Shown here one piece after another: positions 52,853 to 60,523 of a stretch of 64,000 nucleotides of DNA. The DNA comes from Terracoccus sp. 273MFTsu3.1. GTDB lineage: Bacteria; Actinomycetota; Actinomycetes; Actinomycetales; Dermatophilaceae. How positions within the stretch are numbered: the first letter of the stretch is position 1; the number at the start of each line of letters is the position of its first letter. Location: assembly GCF_000383675.1 (NCBI RefSeq), contig NZ_KB911820.1:248001-312000 (forward strand), given 5' to 3'. The translations under genes and the position numbers were made by a program. The notes under the pieces were generated by a model, which was not told the DNA's origin, did no database searches, and worked only from the letters and a program-made list of their open reading frames with translations.

Positions 52853-53626
52853 TCAGCGCGCCGGCTCCAACCGCCTGATGTCGGTCCACCCGGTCCACCC
52901 GCGCTCCTCGAGCAGCTCGAGCAGCCGGGCCGCGCACGCGAAGGACTCGAGAAACGCCGCGTCGAGGAGGGCGATGAGGTCCTCGCTCACGGGGTGCACG
53001 TCCTCGATGCCCTCGGCCTCGGCGGACGCGGCCTCGATGAAGGCGGTCACGCGGTCGGCGAGCGCAGGCAGCCGGGGGTCGTCGGGAGCGCAGTCGACGA
53101 GATCGCCGATGTCGAGGTAGAGCCGGCGCAGCACCTCGTGCTCGATCTGGGTCTGCTTGATCTCCATGAAGGCGGCGACCTCGTCGGGCATCTGCGCCGC
53201 GATGAGGATCCAGCTGTCGCGCTCGACCTCGATGAGCCGCTCGGGAAAGCCGAGCTCGCGCATCCGGTCGACGTAGGCGACCACCTCGGGCGGCAGCGCC
53301 AGGCTGTCGCCGGCCGCGAGCTTGGCGATGCGCTCACGGTGGCGCTGCAGCTCGCGGATCTCGGTGCGCAGGCGGCGGTCGATCTGCTCGACCGCCGCCG
53401 CGAACTCCTCGTCATCGGCCTCGAGGAGCTCGTGCACGCGGGACAGTGGGACCCCGGCGTCGGCGAGGGTGCGGATCCGGACGAGCTGGACCACCGCCGC
53501 CGCGTCGTAGCGCCGGTAGCCCGAGTGGTCGCGCTCGGGCTCGGGCAGCAGCCCCTTGGCGTGGTAGTGCCGCACGGTGCGCACGGTGACGCCGGCGTAC
53601 GCCGCGAGCTGGCTGATGGTCAGCAT
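52853..53626 (-). CDS. MerR family regulator
   Basis: A 257-aa regulator with the MerR winged helix (ISQLAAYAGVTVRTVRHYHAKGLL, then SGYRRYD) and a long C-terminal helical domain typical of members that sense organic compounds. It is the last gene of an ATPase-permease-DUF1048-merR operon and probably controls it through the palindrome at 55565-55585. The ligand is unknown. Confidence 0.93.
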   Translation of the reverse strand: MLTISQLAAYAGVTVRTVRHYHAKGLLPEPERDHSGYRRYDAAAVVQLVRIRTLADAGVPLSRVHELLEADDEEFAAAVEQIDRRLRTEIRELQRHRERIAKLAAGDSLALPPEVVAYVDRMRELGFPERLIEVERDSWILIAAQMPDEVAAFMEIKQTQIEHEVLRRLYLDIGDLVDCAPDDPRLPALADRVTAFIEAASAEAEGIEDVHPVSEDLIALLDAAFLESFACAARLLELLEERGWTGWTDIRRLEPAR

Positions 53627-53630
53627 GGCC

Positions 53631-53969
53631 CTATTCTGCGACCTTCGACGCGACCGCGCGGTTCAGCTGGGACCGCCACGTGTCGGCATACGTCGTGACA
53701 CCGCTCAGGTGCTCGTCGCAGAAGCCGGCGACGTCGCGGCCGGTGACGTCGAGGACCGGCCGCCCCTCGCCGGCGCTGTCCTCGAAGAGCTGGAGGACGT
53801 CCCGCAGCACCGCGACGACGTCCATGCCGTCGCCCGAGGTGAAGCGCCACATGTACGACTTCATCTCGCCGTAGACGACCCGGTAGTCGTGGGGCAGCGC
53901 GTGCGCCCGCGCCTCCATGGCCTTCCACTCCTTCTTGTCACCGATGATCTTGCTCAGCAGGTTGTTCAT
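53631..53969 (-). CDS. DUF1048 family protein
   Basis: A 112-aa helical protein with the DUF1048 features IIGDKKEWKAMEARAHALP and YMW, then FEDSAGEGRPVLDVTG. Such proteins are usually encoded with PadR or MerR regulators and ABC exporters. Their role is unknown. It lies between the ABC permease and the MerR gene, 4 bases from the latter. Confidence 0.9.
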   Translation of the reverse strand: MNNLLSKIIGDKKEWKAMEARAHALPHDYRVVYGEMKSYMWRFTSGDGMDVVAVLRDVLQLFEDSAGEGRPVLDVTGRDVAGFCDEHLSGVTTYADTWRSQLNRAVASKVAE

Positions 53970-54009
53970 GAGGGTCTCCTTGACGAGGTGGATGTGGGTG
54001 TATGCCGTG

Positions 54010-54771
54010 TCAGGCGAGCTTGCTGCGGTAGGTGCGCATCGCGAGCGCGTAGGCCACGAGAAGGAGCCCGACGCACCAGGCGAGCGCGACCCAGCCGTCG
54101 CTGCCGACGGGCTGCTGCTCGAAGAGGCTGCGGATGGTGTTGACGATCGAGGTGACCGGCTGGTGCTCGGCGAACCACTGGACGGGGCCGGGCATGCTCT
54201 CGGTCGGCACGAAGGCCGAGCTGACGAAGGGCAGGAAGATCAGCGGGTAGGAGAACCCGCTGACGCCGTCGACGGTCTTGGCCGTGAGGCCCGGGATCAC
54301 GGCGAGCCACGTGAGGGCGAGGGTGAACAGCAGCATGATGCCGATGACGGCGAGCCAGGCGAGGACGCCGGCGCCGGTGCGGAAGCCCATGGCCAGGGCG
54401 ACGAGGACGACGAGCACGAGCGAGGTCAGGTTGGCCACGACCGACGTCAGCACGTGCCCCCAGAGGAAGGCCGAGCGGGTGATCGGCATCGACTGGAAGC
54501 GCTCGAAGATGCCGCCCGAGACGTCGGTGAAGAGCCGGAAGGCGGTGTAGGCGATGCCGGAGGCGACGGTGATGAGCAGGATGCCGGGCAGCAGGTAGTT
54601 GACGTAGGAGGCGCCGCCGACGTCGATGGCACCGCCGAAGACGTAGACGAAGAGCAGCAGCATGGCGATCGGGGTAATGGCCGTGGTGATGATGGTGTCC
54701 GGGCTGCGCAGGATGTGGCGCAGGGACCGCTTGAGCAGGACGTCGGTGTCGTGCAGGACGTAGGTGGTCAT
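54010..54771 (-). CDS. ABC-2 type exporter permease (DrrB-like)
   Basis: A 253-aa membrane protein with six helices and the ABC-2 motif region (PGILLITVASGIAYTAFRLF, then SMPITRSAFLWGH). It forms an exporter with the ATPase encoded just upstream, whose stop its start overlaps (ATGA). DrrAB-type pairs export antibiotics or lipids. Confidence 0.93.
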   Translation of the reverse strand: MTTYVLHDTDVLLKRSLRHILRSPDTIITTAITPIAMLLLFVYVFGGAIDVGGASYVNYLLPGILLITVASGIAYTAFRLFTDVSGGIFERFQSMPITRSAFLWGHVLTSVVANLTSLVLVVLVALAMGFRTGAGVLAWLAVIGIMLLFTLALTWLAVIPGLTAKTVDGVSGFSYPLIFLPFVSSAFVPTESMPGPVQWFAEHQPVTSIVNTIRSLFEQQPVGSDGWVALAWCVGLLLVAYALAMRTYRSKLA

Positions 54772-55550
54772 CGCTGGGCTCCTTGGTGGGCGGCGTCGTC
54801 GTGACCGACGATCGCGAGGAAGATGTCTTCGAGGGACGGCTGCTTCTCGACGTACTCGACCTTGGCCGGCGGGAGCAGCTGCTTGAGCTCGGCGAGCGTG
54901 CCGTCGGCGATGATGCGGCCCTCGTGGAGCACCGCGATCCGGTCGGCGAGGTGCTCGGCCTCGTCGAGGTACTGCGTGGTGAGCAGCACGGTGGTGCCCC
55001 GACCGGCCAGCTCCTGCACCGTCTTCCAGACCTCGATGCGCGACTGCGGGTCGAGCCCTGTCGTCGGCTCGTCGAGGAAGAGCACGGGCGGGTCGCCGAT
55101 GAGGCTCATCGCGATGTCGAGTCGGCGGCGCATGCCGCCCGAGTAGGTCGCGACGCGCTTCCCGCCGGCCTCGGTGAGGCCGAACCGCTCGAGCAGGGAG
55201 TCGGCGATGGCGCCCGGGCCGTCGAGACGTCGCAGCTGGGCGACGAGGACGAGGTTCTCGCGTCCCGTGAGGATCTCGTCGACGGCGGCGAACTGCCCGG
55301 TGAGGCTGATCGCCGCGCGGACCTTGTCGGGCTCGGTGGCGACGTCGTGGCCGCCGACGGCGGCGGTCCCACCGTCGGCCTTGAGCAGGGTCGAGAGGAT
55401 CTTGACTGCAGTGGTCTTGCCGGCGCCGTTGGAGCCGAGCAAGGCGAAGATCGTGCCCGAGGGGACAGTGAGGTCGACTCCCTTGAGCACTGCGTGGTCG
55501 CCGTAGGACTTGGTGAGCCCGACGATCTCGATGGCTGTTGTCGTGGTCAT
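54768..55550 (-). CDS. ABC exporter ATPase (DrrA-like)
   Basis: A 260-aa ATPase with Walker A GSNGAGKTT, signature YSGGMRRRLD, Walker B VLFLDEPTTGLDP and the switch His in a TTQYLDEAEHL context, as in DrrA. The C-terminal ~40 residues match the DrrA-type tail. First gene of the operon; the ATG at 55550 is chosen because the MerR operator lies just upstream. Confidence 0.95.
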   Translation of the reverse strand: MTTTTAIEIVGLTKSYGDHAVLKGVDLTVPSGTIFALLGSNGAGKTTAVKILSTLLKADGGTAAVGGHDVATEPDKVRAAISLTGQFAAVDEILTGRENLVLVAQLRRLDGPGAIADSLLERFGLTEAGGKRVATYSGGMRRRLDIAMSLIGDPPVLFLDEPTTGLDPQSRIEVWKTVQELAGRGTTVLLTTQYLDEAEHLADRIAVLHEGRIIADGTLAELKQLLPPAKVEYVEKQPSLEDIFLAIVGHDDAAHQGAQR

Positions 55551-55564
55551 GGGAACAGCGTGCA

Positions 55565-55585
55565 ACCCTGACGTTGCGTCAAGGT
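55565..55585 (-). promoter_or_regulatory. MerR-type operator before the ABC exporter operon
   Basis: A hyphenated palindrome ACC-c-TGACG-ttg-CGTCA-a-GGT, 15-35 bases before the ATPase start. On the minus strand it lies just after a TTGACC element, the place where MerR proteins bind in a stretched promoter spacer. Binding by the MerR protein at the end of the operon is inferred. Confidence 0.6.
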
Positions 55586-55627
55586 CAAGCGCGGATCGTG
55601 ACCGACTTTCGCGCGGGCCGCGACCCG

Positions 55628-56524
55628 TCAGCGAGCGCTGGTGAGAAGGCGTCGCCGGACGTCGAGCAGTCGCGTCGCGACGTCCTTCTCCACCCGCTCC
55701 GCGTCGGTGAGCCAGTCCACGAGGGCGCGGTCGTCCCGCGTCACGCCGGACCGCTCGTCGGCGATCGCCGCGGCCATGAGGGCGCCCGTGCGCGGCACCG
55801 GAAGGTCCGGGCCGAGCGCCTCGTCGGCCCAGACGTCGGCAGAGCGGATCAGCGCGTCGTCGACGTGGCGGCGTCGGGCCACTGCCAGCACGTCCGCGGC
55901 CGCGGGGAGCGACCCAGCCGCGGCCGGACCGGCCACGGAGCGCACCTCGGACACGAGCGCGTCGAGGTGGATCTCGAGCAGCCACGTGGGCATCCCGCGT
56001 GCGGCGAGGACGCGTGACAGCCACTGAACCTGGTGCACGGCACGGCTCTCGGCCAGCGTGGCGAGAGAGATGAGCCACGCGGAGTCCGTCGTGGCGAACC
56101 GGGAGCCGCGCTCGCCGTAGCGGATGCCGTAGTAGGGCATCGCGTCGATCGACCCCTGCGCCGCCCGGACAGCGGCACGCAGCAGCGTCGCATCCGTCGT
56201 GATCTCGTAGCCCCCGGAGGCCGGGTTGACGACCCCCGCGTCCACCGCCTGGCCCGAGCTGCGGCGGATGAGTCCGGCCGAGACGTGGCTCGTCGCCTCG
56301 GCGACGAGGGCGGCGAGGCGCTCGGGGTCCGCGCCTGGCACGGGCTGGCCCTCGAGCGCTGCGCGCAGCACCTGCTCGTCGGTGGATCCCGTTGCGACGA
56401 CGAGGCGCTCGATCCCGACGACGGCCGCGAGCACTGCCGAGTCCTCGAGCGGGCCGGTCACCCGACGATCGGCATGGGCGTAGAGGACCTGGCGCGCTGG
56501 GTCGGCGTCGACGGCGTGGCTCAC
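55628..56524 (-). CDS. Unrecognised helical protein
   Basis: A ~298-aa soluble protein, mostly helical and Ala/Val/Arg-rich, with a central aromatic block (MPYYGIRYGERG) and a following WLISLATLAESRAVHQVQWLS segment. It has no signal peptide, membrane helix or known catalytic motif. I do not recognise a family. GTG at 56524 is my preferred start, giving a sensible N-terminus after GAGGA; the frame is open to 56581. It is followed on the same strand by the ABC exporter operon. Confidence 0.6.
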   Translation of the reverse strand: MSHAVDADPARQVLYAHADRRVTGPLEDSAVLAAVVGIERLVVATGSTDEQVLRAALEGQPVPGADPERLAALVAEATSHVSAGLIRRSSGQAVDAGVVNPASGGYEITTDATLLRAAVRAAQGSIDAMPYYGIRYGERGSRFATTDSAWLISLATLAESRAVHQVQWLSRVLAARGMPTWLLEIHLDALVSEVRSVAGPAAAGSLPAAADVLAVARRRHVDDALIRSADVWADEALGPDLPVPRTGALMAAAIADERSGVTRDDRALVDWLTDAERVEKDVATRLLDVRRRLLTSAR

Positions 56525-56628
56525 GAGGTCAATCCTCGTGCACCGTCCCCCGCCGTGTCTCGCCACCCCGGCACATCGCACGGGTCGGGAATGGCCGGGC
56601 AGCGCGGCGCGTTGACGCCATCGTGCAG

Positions 56629-56647
56629 CATACCCATGGGGGGTATG
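56629..56647 (+). promoter_or_regulatory. CsoR/RcnR-like operator before the DUF4396 gene
   Basis: CATACCC-ATGGG-GGGTATG is a perfect 7-bp inverted repeat with a 5-base G-rich centre, 50 bases before the DUF4396 start. ATACCC/GGGTAT half-sites with a G/C tract are typical of copper-sensing CsoR and related repressors. No csoR gene is in the window. Confidence 0.6.
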
Positions 56648-56696
56648 CGTGGGGCGGGCTCAGTGGGCCTCGCCGCCTCGGACCGGAAGGATGACC

Positions 56697-57344
56697 ATGA
56701 ACCACGCGACGAACCACGCGACGAGCTCATCCGGGACGCGCCGTCCCGCGCACCACGACCCGCACGCTCACGCCGGTCACGGCGACGGGCTCGCCTCCAT
56801 GGCAGCCGGGGCAACGCTGCACTGCCTCACGGGCTGTGCCGTCGGCGAGATCCTCGGCCTCATGATCGGTACCGCCGTCGGGCTCGCCGCCGGCGCGACC
56901 ATCGCCCTCTCCGTGGCCCTCGCGTTCCTCTTCGGCTACGCGCTCTCGAGCCTCCCCCTGCTGCGCAGTGGCGTCCCGCTGCGCGCTGCGCTCGCCCTCG
57001 TCCTCGCTGCCGACACCGTCTCGATCCTCACGATGGAGGTCGTCGACAACCTCGTCATGGCCGTGATCCCCGGCGCCATGGATGCGGGCCTCGTCAACGC
57101 CGTCTTCTGGGTCGGCATGTCGATCTCGCTCGTCGCCGCGTTCGCCGCCGCCTATCCGGTCAACCGCCACCTCCTCGCACGCGGGAAGGGTCACGCCCTG
57201 ACCCACGCGCACCACGGAGCGAGCGGGGCGATCACCGGTTGGCGCAGGTTCATCCCCGACCTGCCCGCTCCGGCGCTGGCCGCAGCCATCGCCGCGTTCA
57301 TGCTCGGCGGGCTCGTCGTCGCGGTCGCCGACGGCCTGGCGTGA
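56697..57344 (+). CDS. DUF4396 membrane protein with His-rich N-terminus
   Basis: A 215-aa membrane protein with four to five helices of the DUF4396 family. The N-terminus is unusually His-rich (HHDPHAHAGHGDG, ~18-30), and another HAHH lies in a loop, which suggests metal binding. The helix block HCLTGCAVGEILGLMIG carries two Cys. With the CsoR-like palindrome upstream this may be a copper (or nickel) handling protein; that role is inference. I chose ATG 56697 because GGAAGG lies six bases before it; ATG 56691 touches that site. Confidence 0.85.
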   Translation: MNHATNHATSSSGTRRPAHHDPHAHAGHGDGLASMAAGATLHCLTGCAVGEILGLMIGTAVGLAAGATIALSVALAFLFGYALSSLPLLRSGVPLRAALALVLAADTVSILTMEVVDNLVMAVIPGAMDAGLVNAVFWVGMSISLVAAFAAAYPVNRHLLARGKGHALTHAHHGASGAITGWRRFIPDLPAPALAAAIAAFMLGGLVVAVADGLA

Positions 57345-57395
57345 CGCGACCCTCGCTCGGGGGATCGGCCCGGCGCTCGGTGCGCCCATGATAGA

Positions 57396-57413
57396 AGTTA
57401 GGCATGCCGAACT
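57396..57413 (+). promoter_or_regulatory. MntR/DtxR-type box
   Basis: AGTTAGGCATGCCGAACT is an 18-bp palindrome with 8 of 9 pairs, closely like the Mn-responsive MntR boxes of actinobacteria. It covers the start codon of the micro-ORF at 57404 and lies 100 bases before the mntR gene. A CATGAT -10-like element at 57387-57392 is just upstream. Repression of its own operon by MntR is inferred. Confidence 0.7.
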
Positions 57414-57499
57414 CCGAGACCAGGCGACTCGTCACCGGGACGCTCACGACGATCCTCTTCGTCGGATGCTTCGTGCTGCTGGCCCGGCTGCTCACGTAG
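57404..57499 (+). CDS. 31-aa membrane micro-protein before mntR
   Basis: A 31-residue frame with a short polar start (MPNSETRRL) and one hydrophobic helix (TILFVGCFVLLARLL). It starts inside the MntR box and ends 9 bases before mntR, so it would be cotranscribed with and controlled by MntR. There is no clear Shine-Dalgarno, so it may be leaderless. Small manganese proteins such as MntS are known in enterobacteria, but this shows no visible sequence similarity. Whether it is translated is not known. Confidence 0.5.
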   Translation: MPNSETRRLVTGTLTTILFVGCFVLLARLLT

Positions 57500-57508
57500 T
57501 CTCTGGCG

Positions 57509-58291
57509 GTGGCCAAGCCCGAGAACCGCACCGCCGTCGAGGACTACCTCAAGGTCATCTTCTCCCTCGGTGAGTGGCAGGAGGAGACCGTGAGCAACGC
57601 GGCCGTCGCCGCCCGGCTCGGGGTCTCGACGTCGTCCGTCTCGGAGATGGCGCGCAAGCTCGCCGACAGCGGGCTCGTCGCCCACAAGCGCTACGGCGGG
57701 ATGCGGCTGACCGACGAGGGTCTCGAGCAGGCGCTGCGGATGGTGCGCCGCCACCGCCTCGTCGAGACCTTCCTCGTCCGGTCCCTGGGCTACTCGTGGG
57801 ACGAGGTGCACGACGACGCCGAGGTGCTCGAGCACGCCGTCTCGACGCTCATGGTCGACCGCATGGACGACCAGCTCGGCCGCCCCTGGCGCGATCCGCA
57901 CGGTGACCCGATCCCCACGCCGGACGGCGTGCTGCACCAGCCGGCCGCCGAGCCGCTCGCGGCGAGTACCGCCGGGGAGCGCCGCTTCGTTGCCCGCATC
58001 GACGACGACGATCCGGCACTGCTCCGCTGGTTCGCCGACACCGGTATCGCCGTGGACGCCGAGGTCGTCGTCCGGGAGCGTAAGCCCTTCGGCGGCGCGA
58101 CGCGGCTCGAGGTCACCCCACCCGGCGCAGCGGCGGGGGTGACCCACGAGGTCGAGCTCGGCGCCCAGGCCGTCGCCGCCCTTCTCGTCAGCCTCGAGCC
58201 GGCCTCGCCGGATCCCTTGAACGACAAGGGTTGCCACTATGTCGGATGTCGGCACATCGGCGTCCCAAGGGTTTCCGAGAAGAATCGCTAG
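57509..58291 (+). CDS. mntR: Mn-dependent DtxR family regulator
   Basis: A 260-aa DtxR-family regulator: winged helix (~1-70), metal/dimer domain (~75-145) and a C-terminal SH3-like domain. Metal ligands can be read as Asp12 (VEDYL), His82, Glu105, Glu108 and His109 (HDDAEVLEH). Where iron sensors (IdeR/DtxR) have Met and Cys, this protein has Asp and Glu, as in MntR, so manganese is the likely signal. GTG start at 57509 without a strong ribosome site. Its neighbours are an MntR box upstream and a manganese riboswitch and exporter downstream. Confidence 0.9.
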   Translation: MAKPENRTAVEDYLKVIFSLGEWQEETVSNAAVAARLGVSTSSVSEMARKLADSGLVAHKRYGGMRLTDEGLEQALRMVRRHRLVETFLVRSLGYSWDEVHDDAEVLEHAVSTLMVDRMDDQLGRPWRDPHGDPIPTPDGVLHQPAAEPLAASTAGERRFVARIDDDDPALLRWFADTGIAVDAEVVVRERKPFGGATRLEVTPPGAAAGVTHEVELGAQAVAALLVSLEPASPDPLNDKGCHYVGCRHIGVPRVSEKNR

Positions 58292-58339
58292 GCGCACCGA
58301 GACGTTGCACGACGCGCGGCGCTCCGCCTACGGTCGGGG

Positions 58340-58460
58340 CATCGAAAGGGAGTAGTCCCCAACGACCGCATCGACATCCTGGCTCCGGCCCGGTGCGGCC
58401 GGCCCTGACCGCGACGCCGACTCGGCGGGCGCGGACCCGCGGCGGACGAGACTTTCGACC
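58340..58460 (+). promoter_or_regulatory. yybP-ykoY manganese riboswitch
   Basis: The 5' part TCGAAAGGGAGTAG (58342-58355) pairs by CGAAAG with CTTTCG (58452-58457), which follows the conserved GACGAGAC segment. The AAAGGGAGTAG and GAGACTTT elements are the hallmark of the yybP-ykoY RNA, with GC-rich arms in between containing CCTGACCG-like sequence. It lies 80 bases before a GDT1-type Mn exporter, the usual partner. Mn2+ binding should switch the gene on. Confidence 0.85.
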
Positions 58461-58540
58461 TCGTGCCGACCCACCGACGGGCGCGCCAGGTCGCGGCTCC
58501 CGGCGGTGCCTCGTGCCTGCGCGCCGAGGAGACCGATCCG

Positions 58541-59107
58541 ATGTCCGCCTTCCTGCTGAGTGCAGCAGTCATCTTCGTCGCCGAGCTCGGCGACAAGAGC
58601 CAGCTCATGGCGATGACCTTCGCCACCCGCTTCAAGATGCTCCACGTGCTCGCCGGCATCACGATCGCGACGGCCGTCGTGCACCTCGGCTCCGTCGCCA
58701 TCGGCGCCGCCATCGGCGACCGCCTCCCGCGAGACGCCATCTCGATCACCGCCGGGGTCGCGTTCCTCTTCTTCGCCGCCTGGACGCTGCGCGGCGACTC
58801 CCTCTCCGACGAGGAGGCCGCCGTCGCGCGGACGACGCGGCGCACGGCGATCATCGCCGTCTCCGTCGCCTTCTTCCTCGCCGAGCTCGGCGACAAGACG
58901 ATGCTCGCCACCATCACCCTGGCGACGCAGCACGGGTGGTTCGGCACCTGGCTGGGAAGCACCGTGGGCATGGTCGCCGCGGACGCGCTCGCCATCGTCG
59001 TCGGCGCTGCCCTCGGCAGGCGTCTGCCCGAGCACGTCATCAGGTGGGGCGCTGCCGCGGCCTTCGTCGTCTTCGGCATCCTGCTCATCGTCGAGGGAGT
59101 CCGCTGA
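58541..59107 (+). CDS. GDT1/UPF0016 manganese exporter
   Basis: A 188-aa membrane protein with six helices in two repeats, each carrying the ELGDK(S/T) motif (Glu15 to Ser20, and Glu115 to Thr120) that binds the cation. Members such as MneA export manganese. The gene sits behind a yybP-ykoY riboswitch and next to mntR, which strongly supports Mn export. GAGGAG precedes the ATG at 58541. Confidence 0.93.
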   Translation: MSAFLLSAAVIFVAELGDKSQLMAMTFATRFKMLHVLAGITIATAVVHLGSVAIGAAIGDRLPRDAISITAGVAFLFFAAWTLRGDSLSDEEAAVARTTRRTAIIAVSVAFFLAELGDKTMLATITLATQHGWFGTWLGSTVGMVAADALAIVVGAALGRRLPEHVIRWGAAAAFVVFGILLIVEGVR

Positions 59108-59190
59108 ACCGGAGGTCTCAGGACGCGGATCGTCCGGGAGCCGTCCTAGGCTTCCTCTCGCGCCAGCGACCACGAGCCAAGGAGACCGGG

Positions 59191-60027
59191 ATGAGCGACG
59201 TGACCTACGACGACCAGCAGGGCGCCCGCTTCGAGCGAGTGCGGCTGACCGGTGCGACCTTCGAGGACGTCTACCTCGACGGAGTGCAGCTGCACGACGT
59301 GGACCTGCGGGGGGCCTCGCTGCGGATGGTGGACCTGCGGGGTCTGCGAGCGCGTGACGTCTGGCTCGAGGACGTCGACATCACCGGCGACGTCGAGAAC
59401 CTCGTCATCAACGGCGTCGACGTCGCGCCGCTCATCGAGGCCGAGCTCGACCGCCGTGACCCCGACCGACCCAGGATGCGGCCGACGGATGCTGCCGGCT
59501 ACCGCGAGGGCTGGGACGTCGTCGAGCGACTCTGGGCCGGCACGGTCGCCAGGGCACGCACCTTCGCGCCCGAGCAGCTGCACGAGCGGGTCGACGGCGA
59601 GTGGTCGTTCATCGAGACCCTCCGCCACCTCGTCTTCGCCACCGACGCGTGGGTGTGCCGAGCCCTCCTCGGCGAACCCGAGCCCTGGGATGCCCTCGAC
59701 CTGCCGCACGACGACATGCCGGACAGTCCCCCAGTGCCGCGCGACCGTGACGCGCGCCCGACGCTCGACGAGGTGCTCGCCCTGCGGGCCGACCGGATGG
59801 CGACGGTGCGTCGCGTCGTCGACGGCCTCACCGACGACGACCTCGCTCGCACGACCGAGCCGGTCACCGCCCCCGGCTACCCCGAGCCGGAGGCGTATGC
59901 CGTGACCCGGATCCTGCGCACCATCCTCAACGAGGAGTGGCAGCACCGCCTCTACGCCGAGCGCGACCTCGACGCGCTGGCCACACGCCAGGGCGCGGAA
60001 GGCGACACGGCGGCCGCTGCGCGCTGA
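59191..60027 (+). CDS. DinB-like protein with pentapeptide repeats
   Basis: A 278-aa fusion. Residues ~12-65 are pentapeptide repeats ([21 protein letters not shown]). Residues ~95-260 are a DinB_2 four-helix bundle with possible metal His residues in [12 protein letters not shown] and [13 protein letters not shown]. DinB-fold proteins include thiol-transferases that use mycothiol or bacillithiol. The ATG at 59191 follows AAGGAG. The substrate is unknown. Confidence 0.88.
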   Translation: MSDVTYDDQQGARFERVRLTGATFEDVYLDGVQLHDVDLRGASLRMVDLRGLRARDVWLEDVDITGDVENLVINGVDVAPLIEAELDRRDPDRPRMRPTDAAGYREGWDVVERLWAGTVARARTFAPEQLHERVDGEWSFIETLRHLVFATDAWVCRALLGEPEPWDALDLPHDDMPDSPPVPRDRDARPTLDEVLALRADRMATVRRVVDGLTDDDLARTTEPVTAPGYPEPEAYAVTRILRTILNEEWQHRLYAERDLDALATRQGAEGDTAAAAR

Positions 60028-60161
60028 CCGGTGTGACCCCGCGCTCGGCGGGCTCACAGCCGGCTCCCGGACGTTTCCCACCCGCGGCTCCTACGGTGCC
60101 CCCTCACCATGCGTGCGCGGGCGCGGGAAGCCGCCGGCGCCGCCGACGTCAGGAGGTTCCC

Positions 60162-60464
60162 GTGGCAGATCTCGGGTGGCCGGAGCTCAGCATCATCGCC
60201 CTCGCCGTCGTGCTCCTCTTCGGCTGGAAGCGGATGCCCGACATGGCCCGCAGCCTCGGACGGTCAGCACGCATCTTCAAGTCCGAGGTCGACCAGATGC
60301 GGTCCGGGCCGGACGCCACCGTCAAGCCCGCCGCGAGCGCGCTCGCCGGTCTTGACGACGCGACGGTCTCGGCGGCCGAAGACCGCGTGACTGCTGCCGA
60401 GGCCGAGGTCGCCCGGCTGCGCGCCGAGCTCGAGACCCGGAAGCACGCGAGCGGCTCGCACTAG
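60162..60464 (+). CDS. tatA: TatA/Hcf106-like twin-arginine translocase subunit
   Basis: A 100-aa protein with a short N-terminal membrane helix ([21 protein letters not shown]), an amphipathic helix with [10 protein letters not shown], and a charged tail with a coiled-coil-like end. Length fits TatA or TatB. GTG at 60162 follows AGGAGG. No tatC or tatB neighbour is present, as is usual for scattered tat genes in actinobacteria. Confidence 0.88.
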   Translation: MADLGWPELSIIALAVVLLFGWKRMPDMARSLGRSARIFKSEVDQMRSGPDATVKPAASALAGLDDATVSAAEDRVTAAEAEVARLRAELETRKHASGSH

Positions 60465-60523
60465 TCCGCGACGGTGACGAGCGACCCCTCCAGCTCTTCG
60501 TGGTCCTCCCCGGCCACTCGCGG

